Below, piece after piece: positions 8,343-18,462 of a DNA stretch of 39,724 bases. The notes beneath the pieces are model-generated. The model saw only the letters and a program-made list of their open reading frames with translations, was not told the origin of the DNA and did not search any database. The translations under genes and the position numbers were made by a program. Position 1 is the stretch's first letter. Every line of letters begins with the position of its first letter. The stretch is from a virus. Location of the stretch: positions 1-39,724 of IMG/VR virus record IMGVR_UViG_3300013006_000064; one strand, 5' to 3'.

Positions 8343-10697
8343 ATGGACTTATTAGCATTAAAAAGAAGCCTTATGCCATTGAGTGGCCCACAAGACCCTG
8401 GTGGTGGCGGTGGTGGTTCTGCTCCTGCAAATACTACGGCTACAAACACCCAAACTACTGAGTTACCAGAGTGGGCAAGAGGTTACGCCAAGGACACACT
8501 GGCTAAAGGTCAGGCATTAACCGATACTAACCAAAACCCATACCAAACGTATTCAGGTGATCGGATTGCAGGGTTTTCCCCAATGCAGCAACAGGCTATG
8601 CAGAGTGCTCAAAACATGACTGCGGCACCGCAAATAGGTCAGGGTACGGCAGCCGCTACTGGCGCAGCACTTGGCGGGTTAGATGTTGCTGGGCAAGCTA
8701 ACCCCTACGGATTCCAAAATCAAGTTGGCGGGTACATGAACCCGTACATGAACCAGATTTTGGCTCCTCAACTAGCGGAGGCTAATCGTCAATATGATAT
8801 TGGTGCGACTAGACAACAGAGCGCGGCAACACAAGCGGGCGCGTTTGGCGGTTCCCGTGAAGCGATCATGGCTGCGGAGAATGAACGTAATCGTAATACG
8901 GGTCTAAATCAAATCTACGGTCAGGGCTTGAACACTGCGTATACCAACGCACAAAATCAGTACAACCAGAATATGCAGAACCAACTTGCAGGTTATGGCA
9001 TGGCTAATCAAGCCGCTGGTCAGTTGGGTCAGTTAGGTCAAAATCAATATCAACAGAACATGGGTATTAACCAACTGCAAGCGCAGTATGGTGGGCAACA
9101 GCAGGCGTTGCAACAGCAGGGGCTTACACAAGCATACGGAGATTTCCAGAACCAACAGAACTACCCATACAAGCAGTTGGGTTTTATGTCTGACATGATC
9201 CGTGGTTTGCCACTGGGTCAACAATCTACCGCACAGATGTATCAACCACCCGGCAGTGCTATAGGACAGATTGCTGGTCTAGGCGTTGGCGCTCTTGGTT
9301 TGGCTGGATTAGGTAAACAGGCTGGTGTATTTGCTGAAGGTGGCGAAGTCCAAAGTTATGAGGACGGTGGCATAACAGGCGCAATGAATGACCCATACCA
9401 AATGGCGGATTCTGTTGATAAATTATCTGACGAACAACTACAAGCAATCTTACAACGCCCATCTTCTCCAGCAGAGTTCCGTGCCGCTCAAGATGAGATG
9501 GCTATGCGTGCGTCTGAAAAACAAGGTGTAGCAAGCATGGTTCCGCCTTACATGTCTGATGACATTGTGAGTGCTGCGGGCGGTGGCATCTTGGCGTTTG
9601 ATGAGGGCGGTACAACAAGTCGCTTTAGAGAAATGCTTCCTGAGAATTTAAAGTCTGGAAATGAATATCAAAAACAATATGCTGAAAGAAATCAAGCATA
9701 TAAAGATTTATTGGAAGCAAATAGACGCGGGCCTGGTTTCTTTGGTCAAGCAACTAAAGAAGCGATTGCAGCAAATGACGCGGAAGTAAAAGCTGCTAGT
9801 GATAGGCTTAGAGGTATAAAACCAAAAATGGAAATGGGTGAAAACTTAGGCGCAACCGATGCAAGTCTAGGCGCAGCAGGTGTAGCTGCAATGATGGGTA
9901 AAGAAAAAGCTAAACCATCACAAAACGCTGGTGGTGCTGGTGGACCAAGAATAGGTGGTGCTGGTGGCGCTGGCGGTGCTGGTGGTAAGGACGACTTTGA
10001 AACTGAAATGGCTAGAGTCAAAGAGTTTTTTAAAGACCCAGAAGCCGAAGCTGCTAATAAACGTATGGAAGATTTGCTTGGCAAACGTGAAGGAAAAGTA
10101 GATGAGGCCAAGCAAAGAGCGTTCTACGGATTCTTGGCTAACTCTGGCGCTCAGATAGCCCAAGCTGCTAGTAAATCTGGAAAGTCTAAAGGTATACGTG
10201 GTCTTCTTGAAAGTACTGCGGAAGCCGCTCCAGCATCTATGCAGTTTGCTAATGAGGCACAAAGAGGTATTGATGCATTGGAAGATACCAACCTCAAACT
10301 TAACCTTGAGTATCAAAAACTAAAAATTGCTGAACGCAAGAACGACAAGACAGCAATGCTATCTGCGTACCAGAACATACGTATGCTTAAACAGCATGAG
10401 GCTACATTGGGTGAAACCATACGTAGCAACAAAGCACGCGAAGGAATCTTGGCGCAACGCGCTTCGTCTGCTTCCAACCCTGGAATCAAAGCCTACTATT
10501 CTGGACAAGCACAGGCTAGAAACCTTGCATCTAGAGAAGCTACTAAGCAGTGGGAAAACATAGCGGATCGTAAAGCTCTTGAAAAACAAGGCATTACTAG
10601 TTACGACCAACTGTTCAATCAACGTTTGAGACAACACATGAAGAGCGCCATGCCTATCTATGGCGTAAGACCTGACACCGAAGACGACGAAGGATAA
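8343..10697 (+). CDS. Gln/Asn/Gly-rich virion protein, 784 aa (probable internal core/ejection protein)
   Basis: Starts with an oligoglycine stretch (about 20-25). Residues about 70-300 are dominated by Gln, Asn, Ala, Gly and Tyr (GYMNPYMNQILAPQLAEANR; FGGSREAI), a composition seen in DNA-ejection proteins of podoviruses. A short hydrophobic Gly/Ala stretch lies near 307-325 (AGLGVGALGLAGLG). AEGG, EDGG and DEGG units follow, as in the 611-aa protein upstream. The C-terminal 250 residues are charged and helical. No enzymatic motif is seen. AGAGG precedes the ATG. Position between the GNAT-like and giant proteins suggests a T7 gp14/gp15-like role in the ejection apparatus, which is inference. 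Confidence 0.65.
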   Translation: MDLLALKRSLMPLSGPQDPGGGGGGSAPANTTATNTQTTELPEWARGYAKDTLAKGQALTDTNQNPYQTYSGDRIAGFSPMQQQAMQSAQNMTAAPQIGQGTAAATGAALGGLDVAGQANPYGFQNQVGGYMNPYMNQILAPQLAEANRQYDIGATRQQSAATQAGAFGGSREAIMAAENERNRNTGLNQIYGQGLNTAYTNAQNQYNQNMQNQLAGYGMANQAAGQLGQLGQNQYQQNMGINQLQAQYGGQQQALQQQGLTQAYGDFQNQQNYPYKQLGFMSDMIRGLPLGQQSTAQMYQPPGSAIGQIAGLGVGALGLAGLGKQAGVFAEGGEVQSYEDGGITGAMNDPYQMADSVDKLSDEQLQAILQRPSSPAEFRAAQDEMAMRASEKQGVASMVPPYMSDDIVSAAGGGILAFDEGGTTSRFREMLPENLKSGNEYQKQYAERNQAYKDLLEANRRGPGFFGQATKEAIAANDAEVKAASDRLRGIKPKMEMGENLGATDASLGAAGVAAMMGKEKAKPSQNAGGAGGPRIGGAGGAGGAGGKDDFETEMARVKEFFKDPEAEAANKRMEDLLGKREGKVDEAKQRAFYGFLANSGAQIAQAASKSGKSKGIRGLLESTAEAAPASMQFANEAQRGIDALEDTNLKLNLEYQKLKIAERKNDKTAMLSAYQNIRMLKQHEATLGETIRSNKAREGILAQRASSASNPGIKAYYSGQAQARNLASREATKQWENIADRKALEKQGITSYDQLFNQRLRQHMKSAMPIYGVRPDTEDDEG

Positions 10698-10699
10698 TC

Positions 10700-13600
10700 A
10701 TGGCGACATACCGCGCAAAGGGTGCTGACGGTAAGGCATATCGCTTTGATGGCCCGCCCGGATTAAGTACGAAAGAAGCATCGTTCTTTTTAGATCAGTA
10801 TCTAAACATGGGCGGTATGGAGCCAGAACCTGCTCCTCTTGCTCCCGTAGAACAAAAGGGAGAAACTGGCTTCATTCCATCCGTCATACGCGGTGGTCGC
10901 GGCATCACATCTCTATTAGGTGACGTTGCTCCAGCCATGCTTGGTAAGGCAGTTGGTGCTAATGACTATGCAAGACGGCAAATGGAAGAGGCTGCTGCAT
11001 ACCAGAAAGAAACTGAAAGACTTTATCCCGCAGAAGTTGCGTCATACAAAGATATCGATAGCGTTGGCAAAGCGCTAACCTATGTAAAAGAGTCGATTGG
11101 TGAAGCACTACCGTCCATATTGCCAAGCGTTCTTACTGGTGGACTAGCTGGCGTAGCAGGTCGTGGCGCACAGGCTGCTGCTATGCAGGCCGCAGAACAA
11201 GTGGCAAGTCGTGGCGTTGTAAAAGCTATGGAAGCAGGGCCAATCCAAGCCGCTACTCTCGAAGCCATTAAAAAACAAGCATTAGATGCTGGTATAAAAG
11301 AAGCGCAAAAGATCGGGTTGAAGTACCAAACCGCTGGCGCGTTGGCTGGCTCTGCGGCACAGAACGTCCCTGACGTTTACCAAAACATTTATGAGGCGAC
11401 AGGTAAGCAAGACCTTGGCGCGGCTCTAGCATTCGGTGCGTTTAACTCTGCGCTAGATGCAATTACTCCTATTGCTTTGTTACGCAAGATGTCTAAGGCT
11501 GGAGTCAGCCCAGAAGAAGTTGCAGCCGCGTGGTACAAGCGTGCGGGCAAAGGCGCAGTCCAAGGCTTTATCTCTGAGGGTGGCACTGAGGCGCTACAGG
11601 AAGTATCGTCTGCTGCGGCTGAAAAGTTTGTTGACAAGAACCAGCAGTTTTTCTCCGAGAAGAACTTTGAGCGATTCATCAATGCAGGTCTAAAAGGTGG
11701 CTTTGGTGGCGCAGGTATAACTGCGGCTACTGATGTAGCGTTTGGCAAGGGCCCAACAGCACCACCTTCTACAGAGACACAAACACAACAAACTCAACAG
11801 GAAGTCCCACCCGGCGGAGAGATAACAGATGAAACTACGCCCGAGACGCCGCTACCACCCGGTGGCAAGGGCATGGCCTTTACTGGCAATGAAACACTAG
11901 AAGCCCTTCCAGAAGGGTTTGTTATGCCTGCGGCTCCTGCTGCGGCAACTACTCCTAATATCGATGCAAAGCAAGCAGACTACGATAATCGCGTAAAAGA
12001 AATTGCAATCCTACAAAGCAAACCTTCTTTAACTGAACAAGAAGCTGGGCTTTTAAAAGGGCGTATAGCAAAAAACGAAAGAATAAAGGCAGAAATAGAC
12101 GCTGAACGCGCCGCGCTTGCAACAAAAGCGGAATCTTTTGGGCGTTATGGCGAAGAGTCTACAACAGGAGGACAAGATGCTGGACAACCTATCGCTCAAA
12201 CAGGTGGAGAAGGCGCTAGCGTACCTGGCGCAACCGATACAAACGCACCCGCCGGAGGGACTGGAGGAGCTGAATCCACAGGAATGGTTCGTCCTGGAGA
12301 GAATGCTACAGGCGCTGATCTCGGAGAAGCTACACAGTCCGCTCCAGTAAATTACACAGTAGCTGATTTACTTGCGTCTGGGGAAGCGGATCAAGATGTA
12401 CCTGACTTCACTGCACCACCTGCGGCAACGGCTGAAGCACCTAAACAAGAAGCGCCAGTTAAAAAGTTTGACTTACGTAACAGACTAGAAGAATTCAAGA
12501 AAAAGAAACAAGACAAACTTCCGTCTAAAGGCGAAGGGTTTGATCCTGAACTGCTTGAATTAGCAGCCGATGCAGAAGTAGATGCATCTAAGTATGATGA
12601 CGAAGAATCTTTAATAGCAGCGATTGAAAGTTCGCTTGCTGAGTTAGATTCTTTGAAGAATCGTATATCTCCCGCAGTTGTTAATGCTTATGAAGCGGCG
12701 GCTGCTGAACACAACGCAAAATTTAAAGCCAAAGCTGCTGGCACAGTAACGCCTAAATTTAGTGACCTTTTAAGAGAAAACCCAGATGCTGTAAGAATCT
12801 TTCTTAGCAACATAACTGGGCCTGATATAACTCCATCTGCCTTATCTACAAAAACACCAGAGCAAAGACAGGCAGCCATAGATAGCGCGGTTCAAAAAGT
12901 AGGTGAGCATCTAGATAAAAAGCGTTCGCAGTCGGAAGCAGTTGGCAGGCAAGCTACGCAACTTGGACAAGACAAAGAAGCCACGCAAACATTGGCTAAA
13001 GCCGACGCTGCTATGGGTATACGCTATGAAGACCAGCGCAAACTGTTCCCATCTATTGGCACGTTACCCCCTTGGGAAAGTTTATCTAGAGCCAGTAAAA
13101 ATCTATTTGGTTCAGCAAACGTAAACGATACTGTTTTAGAGCAGGCTTTGGCGTTGAACCTTGTCAAAGAACAAGTAGAACTAGAAGCCAAAGGCGAGAA
13201 AGCTAAAGATGCCGCTACTGACGCGGAAGCAATAGCCATAGGACAGATGTATCGTCAAGCGCAACAAGAGCGCAAGAATCAGCCAGCAGGTAAAGGCAGT
13301 TTGTTGCCGTTAGGTATTCTTGTTAAGTTGCGCCGTGGTGATGTCAAGGCTGCTTTAGAGTATCTTAGACAAGACGCCAAGGGTATAAAGATTGGCAAGT
13401 CTAAATTTGGGCGTGTGCGCTATGGCTACACAGTCACTGAAATCAATGACGATATAAAAGACGAAGTGCCATTCAAGATTGGCAACGTATTGAGTCTGGG
13501 CGACTTTGAAGCCTACGCTGATAGATATGGCGACTCATTCACAGTTGAAAAAAGACAGATCAGTAATAACACGCCACAGCAGCAAGCATTGATGGCTAAC

Positions 13601-16600
13601 AAAGTATTTTCTTCGTTGGTTTTCAAGAACCTTGCTGAAAAACTGTTAGACATAAAAGACTTCAAAGTCAACGTTGCGTTTGATCCAAAACTTGTATTTA
13701 ACACAATAGGTGAGTACAACTACAGAACAAACACTGTAATCCTTGGGCCATTCGGACTCGATGAGGCGACGCTACTGCACGAGCTTACGCACGCTGCAAC
13801 TGTCAAACTCATCAATAAATACTATTCTGATCCAGACTCGCTGACCAAGAACCAGCGCGAAGCTATTAAGCATCTGGAAGATATTGCCTCTGTTGCTAAG
13901 TCAGTTATCACTGCTGACAAGTACAAGAATGCATTTGACAACTTGTATGAGTTCGTGGCTTACGCCATGACTGACCTAGAGTTCCAAAACGAACTGCATA
14001 AGATACAAAAGCCTAGCCTTACTAAATACACAAACAAAACTGCGGAGCAAGACCCTGAGTTGGTTGAGCGCCGTGAACGTGCTTTGCGCGGGTACGAAAA
14101 CTTGTTTGACACCTTATGGGGTCAGTTTGTTGGCGCTATTGCGCATCTATATCAGTTGTTCCGGCCTAACGCAAAAGTTACCAAATACTTAGTTGGTTCA
14201 GAGAACTCTAAAGATGACGCAGCTGCTATACAAGACATGAGAGAGCGAGAAGCGTGGGAGACTCAAGTACGCGACGGCGCTAACAAAAAACTTCTTGCGG
14301 ATGCGATTGAAAGAATTAAAGCTGAAGTAATTAACCCAGCGGCAATGTCTTTTGTCGGTAGAAATTCTGCAAGCACTAATACTGCATTAACAGAAGACTC
14401 TGGTGCTGTAAGACAAGCTAAACAACTTATAGACAAGTACAACAAAAAATTAGTTGTTGTATCTGAAGCAACGCGCAATCCAACAGGCGTCGAGAAAAGA
14501 AGAGGCATTAAGAGGGTTGTTGGCGTCTATCAACTGTTTGATGAAATCAACAAGATTGCTGCTGGGATTGGCATAACAAAACTTGGGCTAACTCCAGCGC
14601 GTTTAGGTTCAATGGCGCAGAAAACGCCAACTGAGTTTTCAGAGGCTAAAGGTTACGAAGCGCCGCGCAAAACTAAAAAACAAAAAGACGAAGAACTTTC
14701 TGAACAAGAAAGAATTGACGCCGCTATGGAGTTGGTGGAAAAAGAATCACGCGGCGAATTAACACCTGCTGAAAAAGCGGCGTTTGATCAAGAAGCGTTA
14801 TACGATAACCCTGAAGAACTAGCTAAAGAAGCCGCTATAACAAAAGGCGGTGAGGGTAAACCTAAAGATATAACAAGCCAATTATTCCGCAAGGCTGGAG
14901 TAACTAATCTAGATCGCATCCGTAACACTGAGCCAGGATATCGGGGCAACGCTTTGATGGAATTGTTCATGGCTACGGAAGATATTCTTGCCGCGCCTGA
15001 AGGTGGTATAACTAAACTTGCTGGCAAAGAAGGCTTTGGAGACACACTGCCATCTAAGGGTTCTGCTAAAACAGTTCAGGCCACCACACCAGGTCAGCAG
15101 TCTGCTGAACAAATGACAGCAGAAGCTGAGAAAAACGTAGAGCTTAAAGACCGCACACCTAAAGTATTCTTTAAGAACTTGTTTACCAAGAAGGGCTTCC
15201 AGTCCGCAGTTGAGTTCTTCCAGAATGACCGCTACCTATTAAAGGTATTGTTTGACCGTGCCCGCATGTTTGGTCTTGTGACTGCTGTAGGTGAAAACGC
15301 TAATGATGTCTACAACGCTTTCAGCCGTTCTATTGGTATAGCCGTACATAAGTACAACACTGAAGTGCGTTCAGAAAGTATTGCTGTAGACAAAGCGGTA
15401 GAAGCCTATGCAGCAAAACTTGGCATTCCTGTGAAGGAAGCACTATCTAAACTGCATCTAATAATGCAGGCTCGCCATGAGCCAGAGCGTCGCCACGTCA
15501 AGTACCTGTTGAATGTGCCGTTGGATGACAACCCAACTTACAAGATAGGTAACGAGTACTACGCTGCGGCTACTATCCGTCAGAACATTATCGATACACT
15601 CACAGAGCCAACACCCGGTTTGACTGACGAGCAACGCACTGCTCGCGCACAGAAACTGCGTCAGATGCTTGAGACCATAGTAGCTGATCCTAAGTCCCGT
15701 CTAAAGATTAAAAAAGATAAGAATGGTAAGACTGTACCTGTAGAAGCAGCATATTTTGATGAGTCTAACGAAAGATACAACGTGATTGCTGGTCGCTCAC
15801 CACAAGAGATACAAGCATTCAGAGATACATTAGACCGCCCAGAATACAAGGCAGAGATCGATGCTGTGTCACAAGCACTGCGTGATCTGAATAAGAAAAC
15901 AATCAAGCTCAACAAAGAAGCCAACTATTGGTCTGAGCCTGTTGCAAACTTTGTAGACTTCTACGGGTTCAAAGACTATGTGCCGTTCAAGGGTAGACCA
16001 GAAAACCGTACGATTGACGAAGAGTTTAACTTTGACGGTAGGCGTCTAGGCGGTGAGTTCACAAAACTGCAAGACCCGTTCAAGGGTCGTATGTCTGAAT
16101 CTGAAAACCCAATCCTTCAGTCACTTGCTGACGGAGCATCTGCCGCACTAAATGCGGGGCGCAAGATATTGCCTGAGACTATCGTCAACGCAATCAAGTC
16201 TGGGATCATCAAGGGCGAGTTTAAAGATACTATTAAGTTCTCTGATCGCTATGCTGGTCGTACAACTAGAACAGACATTACAGGTCCAAACAAAATCTTC
16301 TTGTACAAACCTGATGGCACTATTGATGTATGGCAAATTAACGGCAAGGATATGGCTGAAGCCATCAAGCGTAGTACAAAGACAACCAACCCACTGATTA
16401 ACATGGTCGATCAGATCACTAGCGGTATTGGTCAGACACACACTCGCTACAACCCTGCTTTCGCGCCGATGAACTTTGTGCGAGATTCATTCACTAACGC
16501 TGGAATCATTGGCGCTGAGTTTGACCCTGTAACAGGCGGTAAGTTACTTAGCGGTATGGCATCTGATGTTGCCAACAACGGCCTTGCTAGAGCGCTGAAC

Positions 16601-18241
16601 TATTCAAGACTCTACGCTGACGGTAAGTTTGATGAGATAAAACGTCTTGCAGGTGGCAGTAAACCTTACGAAAGCCTAGACGAACAAGAGCGTTACTACC
16701 GTGATCTGGCTGATTATGTCGAGATGGGTGGTCGCGTTTCTTATCTGCAAGGCGTTGCCGCTAGAGGTGCGCTAGATGAACTTATTAAAGAAGTCGGTCG
16801 TTCTGGCATTCTCAAGAAGAAAGACCAAGTAGATAAATTCATCGACATCTATAACGACATGTTTGAATTGTCCAGCCGTGTAGCGGCCTATAGATTGATC
16901 AAGGATGAGTACTACAACCAGAACTTGAAGAACAAGATGAATCCCTCAGAGGCAAAAGAAGACGCAAGGATTCGTGCCGTTGAGTATGCTAAGAACCTTG
17001 CCAACTTCGAGCAGATCGGTCGTTGGGGTAAACAGGCTGGTGCGCTATTCATGTTCTTCCGTCCTGCCGCTACTGGTGCTGTCCGTGCTATCGAGGCGCT
17101 GGCTCCTGCATTTAGTTTTAATGAAGAGCAGTTCCGCAAGGAAGCTGAAGCTGAAGGTCGCACTAAAGCGCAGATTGACCAAGCTGTCGAGATTATGAAT
17201 GAGCGTCAGTACGCTGCACGTCGCATGATGGCTACTATGGCTGGCATCGGTGTGGCGTTCTACATGATGGCTCTGATGATGGCTGGTGACGATGACCAAG
17301 GTCGCAACCGTATCGCTACAGATGATATGGCGCGTTGGACTCGCTACGCTAGATTCTTCATCCCAGGAATTGAGAACCCAATCCAGTTGCCTTGGGGCTT
17401 CGGGCCTGGTGCTTTTGCATCTGCTGGCTCTCAGATTGCGGCTCTATCCACTGGGCGTGTGTCTATTGCTGAAGCATTCTCTAACATCATGACTGTCGGT
17501 ATGGACTCGTTCTTGCCGCTGCCAATCTCGCGCATCAGTCCAATAGAAAACTTCCCTGCATGGGCTATGGACTCAGTAACTCCATCTGCATTCCGTCCGT
17601 TCTTTGAGTACGTGATGAACATGGATGGTTTGGGTCGTGAGATTTACAACAATCGTCAGACACGCTTTGGTGATGCATACACAGGTGGTGACAACATCCC
17701 TGAAGCCTATAAGATGGCGGCTCGTATGCTGTTTAAAGCAACTGATGGTGCAGTTGACTGGAGTCCAAACACCATGTACTTCTTCGCTAATAACTATGCT
17801 GATGGTGCGGCAAAGATGGCTACGGCAGTTACTAACCTTGGACTAACAGTAGCAGGTCAAAAAGGGTTTGACCCAAAGAACGATATACCGTTTATTGGTA
17901 GTTTTATCGGCACTAAGTCAAACATAGATGCCCGCGAGTTCAGCAAAGTTGAAGAGCAAATCAAAGGGTTTGATAAACGCATCAACGCGCTAAAGGACAA
18001 ACCAGAGTTGTTAAGTAGTTACTTAGACTCACACCAAGACGAGTATGCTGCGGTTCAGTTTTACAATCATCAAGTCAACGGTCAACTAAGACAGTTACGT
18101 GCGGCTGCTAATCAGATCAGAGCTAGCGATGAGTTGACTCCACGTGAACGCAAACTCCAGTTAGAAGAAATAAATGGCATGTCAAACATTGTCAAACGTC
18201 AACTACTGGATATGTTTGCGGAGATGGGTATCAAGCCTTAA
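10700..18241 (+). CDS. Giant 2513-aa virion protein with HExxH site (T7 gp16-like position; polyvalent-protein style)
   Basis: The largest gene, with AAGGA before its ATG. Visible regions: an N-terminal segment with YRFDGPPGLSTKEASFFLDQ; Gly/Ala-rich hydrophobic helices near 130-170; a Pro/Thr/Gly linker near 350-600; charged coiled-coil-like stretches; a zincin motif LLHELTHAA (HELTH at 1027-1031); and long helical segments to the end. The C-terminal 600 residues contain RYNPAFAPMNFVRDSF and ALFMFFRPAATGAVRA, like the large polyvalent-protein associated domains (LPD38-like) described by Iyer and co-workers. Such giant proteins are packaged and injected with DNA. A peptidase or cell-wall-opening role for HELTH is possible. 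Domain names are from memory. Its stop overlaps the convergent gene by 4 bases. Confidence 0.75.
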   Translation: MATYRAKGADGKAYRFDGPPGLSTKEASFFLDQYLNMGGMEPEPAPLAPVEQKGETGFIPSVIRGGRGITSLLGDVAPAMLGKAVGANDYARRQMEEAAAYQKETERLYPAEVASYKDIDSVGKALTYVKESIGEALPSILPSVLTGGLAGVAGRGAQAAAMQAAEQVASRGVVKAMEAGPIQAATLEAIKKQALDAGIKEAQKIGLKYQTAGALAGSAAQNVPDVYQNIYEATGKQDLGAALAFGAFNSALDAITPIALLRKMSKAGVSPEEVAAAWYKRAGKGAVQGFISEGGTEALQEVSSAAAEKFVDKNQQFFSEKNFERFINAGLKGGFGGAGITAATDVAFGKGPTAPPSTETQTQQTQQEVPPGGEITDETTPETPLPPGGKGMAFTGNETLEALPEGFVMPAAPAAATTPNIDAKQADYDNRVKEIAILQSKPSLTEQEAGLLKGRIAKNERIKAEIDAERAALATKAESFGRYGEESTTGGQDAGQPIAQTGGEGASVPGATDTNAPAGGTGGAESTGMVRPGENATGADLGEATQSAPVNYTVADLLASGEADQDVPDFTAPPAATAEAPKQEAPVKKFDLRNRLEEFKKKKQDKLPSKGEGFDPELLELAADAEVDASKYDDEESLIAAIESSLAELDSLKNRISPAVVNAYEAAAAEHNAKFKAKAAGTVTPKFSDLLRENPDAVRIFLSNITGPDITPSALSTKTPEQRQAAIDSAVQKVGEHLDKKRSQSEAVGRQATQLGQDKEATQTLAKADAAMGIRYEDQRKLFPSIGTLPPWESLSRASKNLFGSANVNDTVLEQALALNLVKEQVELEAKGEKAKDAATDAEAIAIGQMYRQAQQERKNQPAGKGSLLPLGILVKLRRGDVKAALEYLRQDAKGIKIGKSKFGRVRYGYTVTEINDDIKDEVPFKIGNVLSLGDFEAYADRYGDSFTVEKRQISNNTPQQQALMANKVFSSLVFKNLAEKLLDIKDFKVNVAFDPKLVFNTIGEYNYRTNTVILGPFGLDEATLLHELTHAATVKLINKYYSDPDSLTKNQREAIKHLEDIASVAKSVITADKYKNAFDNLYEFVAYAMTDLEFQNELHKIQKPSLTKYTNKTAEQDPELVERRERALRGYENLFDTLWGQFVGAIAHLYQLFRPNAKVTKYLVGSENSKDDAAAIQDMREREAWETQVRDGANKKLLADAIERIKAEVINPAAMSFVGRNSASTNTALTEDSGAVRQAKQLIDKYNKKLVVVSEATRNPTGVEKRRGIKRVVGVYQLFDEINKIAAGIGITKLGLTPARLGSMAQKTPTEFSEAKGYEAPRKTKKQKDEELSEQERIDAAMELVEKESRGELTPAEKAAFDQEALYDNPEELAKEAAITKGGEGKPKDITSQLFRKAGVTNLDRIRNTEPGYRGNALMELFMATEDILAAPEGGITKLAGKEGFGDTLPSKGSAKTVQATTPGQQSAEQMTAEAEKNVELKDRTPKVFFKNLFTKKGFQSAVEFFQNDRYLLKVLFDRARMFGLVTAVGENANDVYNAFSRSIGIAVHKYNTEVRSESIAVDKAVEAYAAKLGIPVKEALSKLHLIMQARHEPERRHVKYLLNVPLDDNPTYKIGNEYYAAATIRQNIIDTLTEPTPGLTDEQRTARAQKLRQMLETIVADPKSRLKIKKDKNGKTVPVEAAYFDESNERYNVIAGRSPQEIQAFRDTLDRPEYKAEIDAVSQALRDLNKKTIKLNKEANYWSEPVANFVDFYGFKDYVPFKGRPENRTIDEEFNFDGRRLGGEFTKLQDPFKGRMSESENPILQSLADGASAALNAGRKILPETIVNAIKSGIIKGEFKDTIKFSDRYAGRTTRTDITGPNKIFLYKPDGTIDVWQINGKDMAEAIKRSTKTTNPLINMVDQITSGIGQTHTRYNPAFAPMNFVRDSFTNAGIIGAEFDPVTGGKLLSGMASDVANNGLARALNYSRLYADGKFDEIKRLAGGSKPYESLDEQERYYRDLADYVEMGGRVSYLQGVAARGALDELIKEVGRSGILKKKDQVDKFIDIYNDMFELSSRVAAYRLIKDEYYNQNLKNKMNPSEAKEDARIRAVEYAKNLANFEQIGRWGKQAGALFMFFRPAATGAVRAIEALAPAFSFNEEQFRKEAEAEGRTKAQIDQAVEIMNERQYAARRMMATMAGIGVAFYMMALMMAGDDDQGRNRIATDDMARWTRYARFFIPGIENPIQLPWGFGPGAFASAGSQIAALSTGRVSIAEAFSNIMTVGMDSFLPLPISRISPIENFPAWAMDSVTPSAFRPFFEYVMNMDGLGREIYNNRQTRFGDAYTGGDNIPEAYKMAARMLFKATDGAVDWSPNTMYFFANNYADGAAKMATAVTNLGLTVAGQKGFDPKNDIPFIGSFIGTKSNIDAREFSKVEEQIKGFDKRINALKDKPELLSSYLDSHQDEYAAVQFYNHQVNGQLRQLRAAANQIRASDELTPRERKLQLEEINGMSNIVKRQLLDMFAEMGIKP

Positions 18242-18462
18242 CTCATACGCCATGCACGGACACCGAGGAAACCCTCCTCGGTTGTCGTAAACACTTTCAT
18301 AACCACACCAGACTTCTTAGCTGTCGTATCGATGATGTACGCCATGTATGCTGGCTTCATCGTAGGCAAGAAGAAGCTATCCCCCACACTCATTCCAGCG
18401 TAGGGGAAGACCCATGTCGGTTCATCGAACGGAGTGTCATTCGGAGACGGCTTCTTGCTCAT
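18238..18462 (-). CDS. Small phage protein, 74 aa, DUF7303-like
   Basis: I choose the ATG at 18462 (MSKKPSPNDTPFDEP) rather than the longer form from 18540, because the longer form would overlap the primase gene by about 100 bases. With this start the overlap is 26 bases. The sequence GMSVGDSFFLPT, then KKSGVVMKVFTTTEEG and GVRAWRMS, fits the widespread small phage family with a GDSFFVP strand and a C-terminal VRVWR strand (I recall DUF7303). It is probably a compact beta-rich protein. Function is unknown. It ends the leftward operon and converges with the giant virion gene. Confidence 0.65.
   Translation of the reverse strand: MSKKPSPNDTPFDEPTWVFPYAGMSVGDSFFLPTMKPAYMAYIIDTTAKKSGVVMKVFTTTEEGFLGVRAWRMS
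18262..18282 (+). terminator. Possible terminator hairpin at the convergent junction
   Basis: ACCGAGGA and TCCTCGGT form an 8-bp stem around a 5-base loop, 20 bases past the stop of the rightward giant gene. There is no long U run after it, so it is weak as a rho-independent terminator. It lies inside the coding sequence of the leftward 74-aa gene. The position fits a site that ends late rightward transcription, but this is inference. Confidence 0.3.

Noticed and set aside
9033-9245. Minus-strand ORFs within the 784-aa gene
   Set aside because: Leu/Val-rich shadow of a Gln-rich coding stretch.
12117-12350. 77-aa ORF inside the giant virion gene, same strand
   Set aside because: It lies in the low-complexity linker of the giant gene in another frame and has no separate motif.
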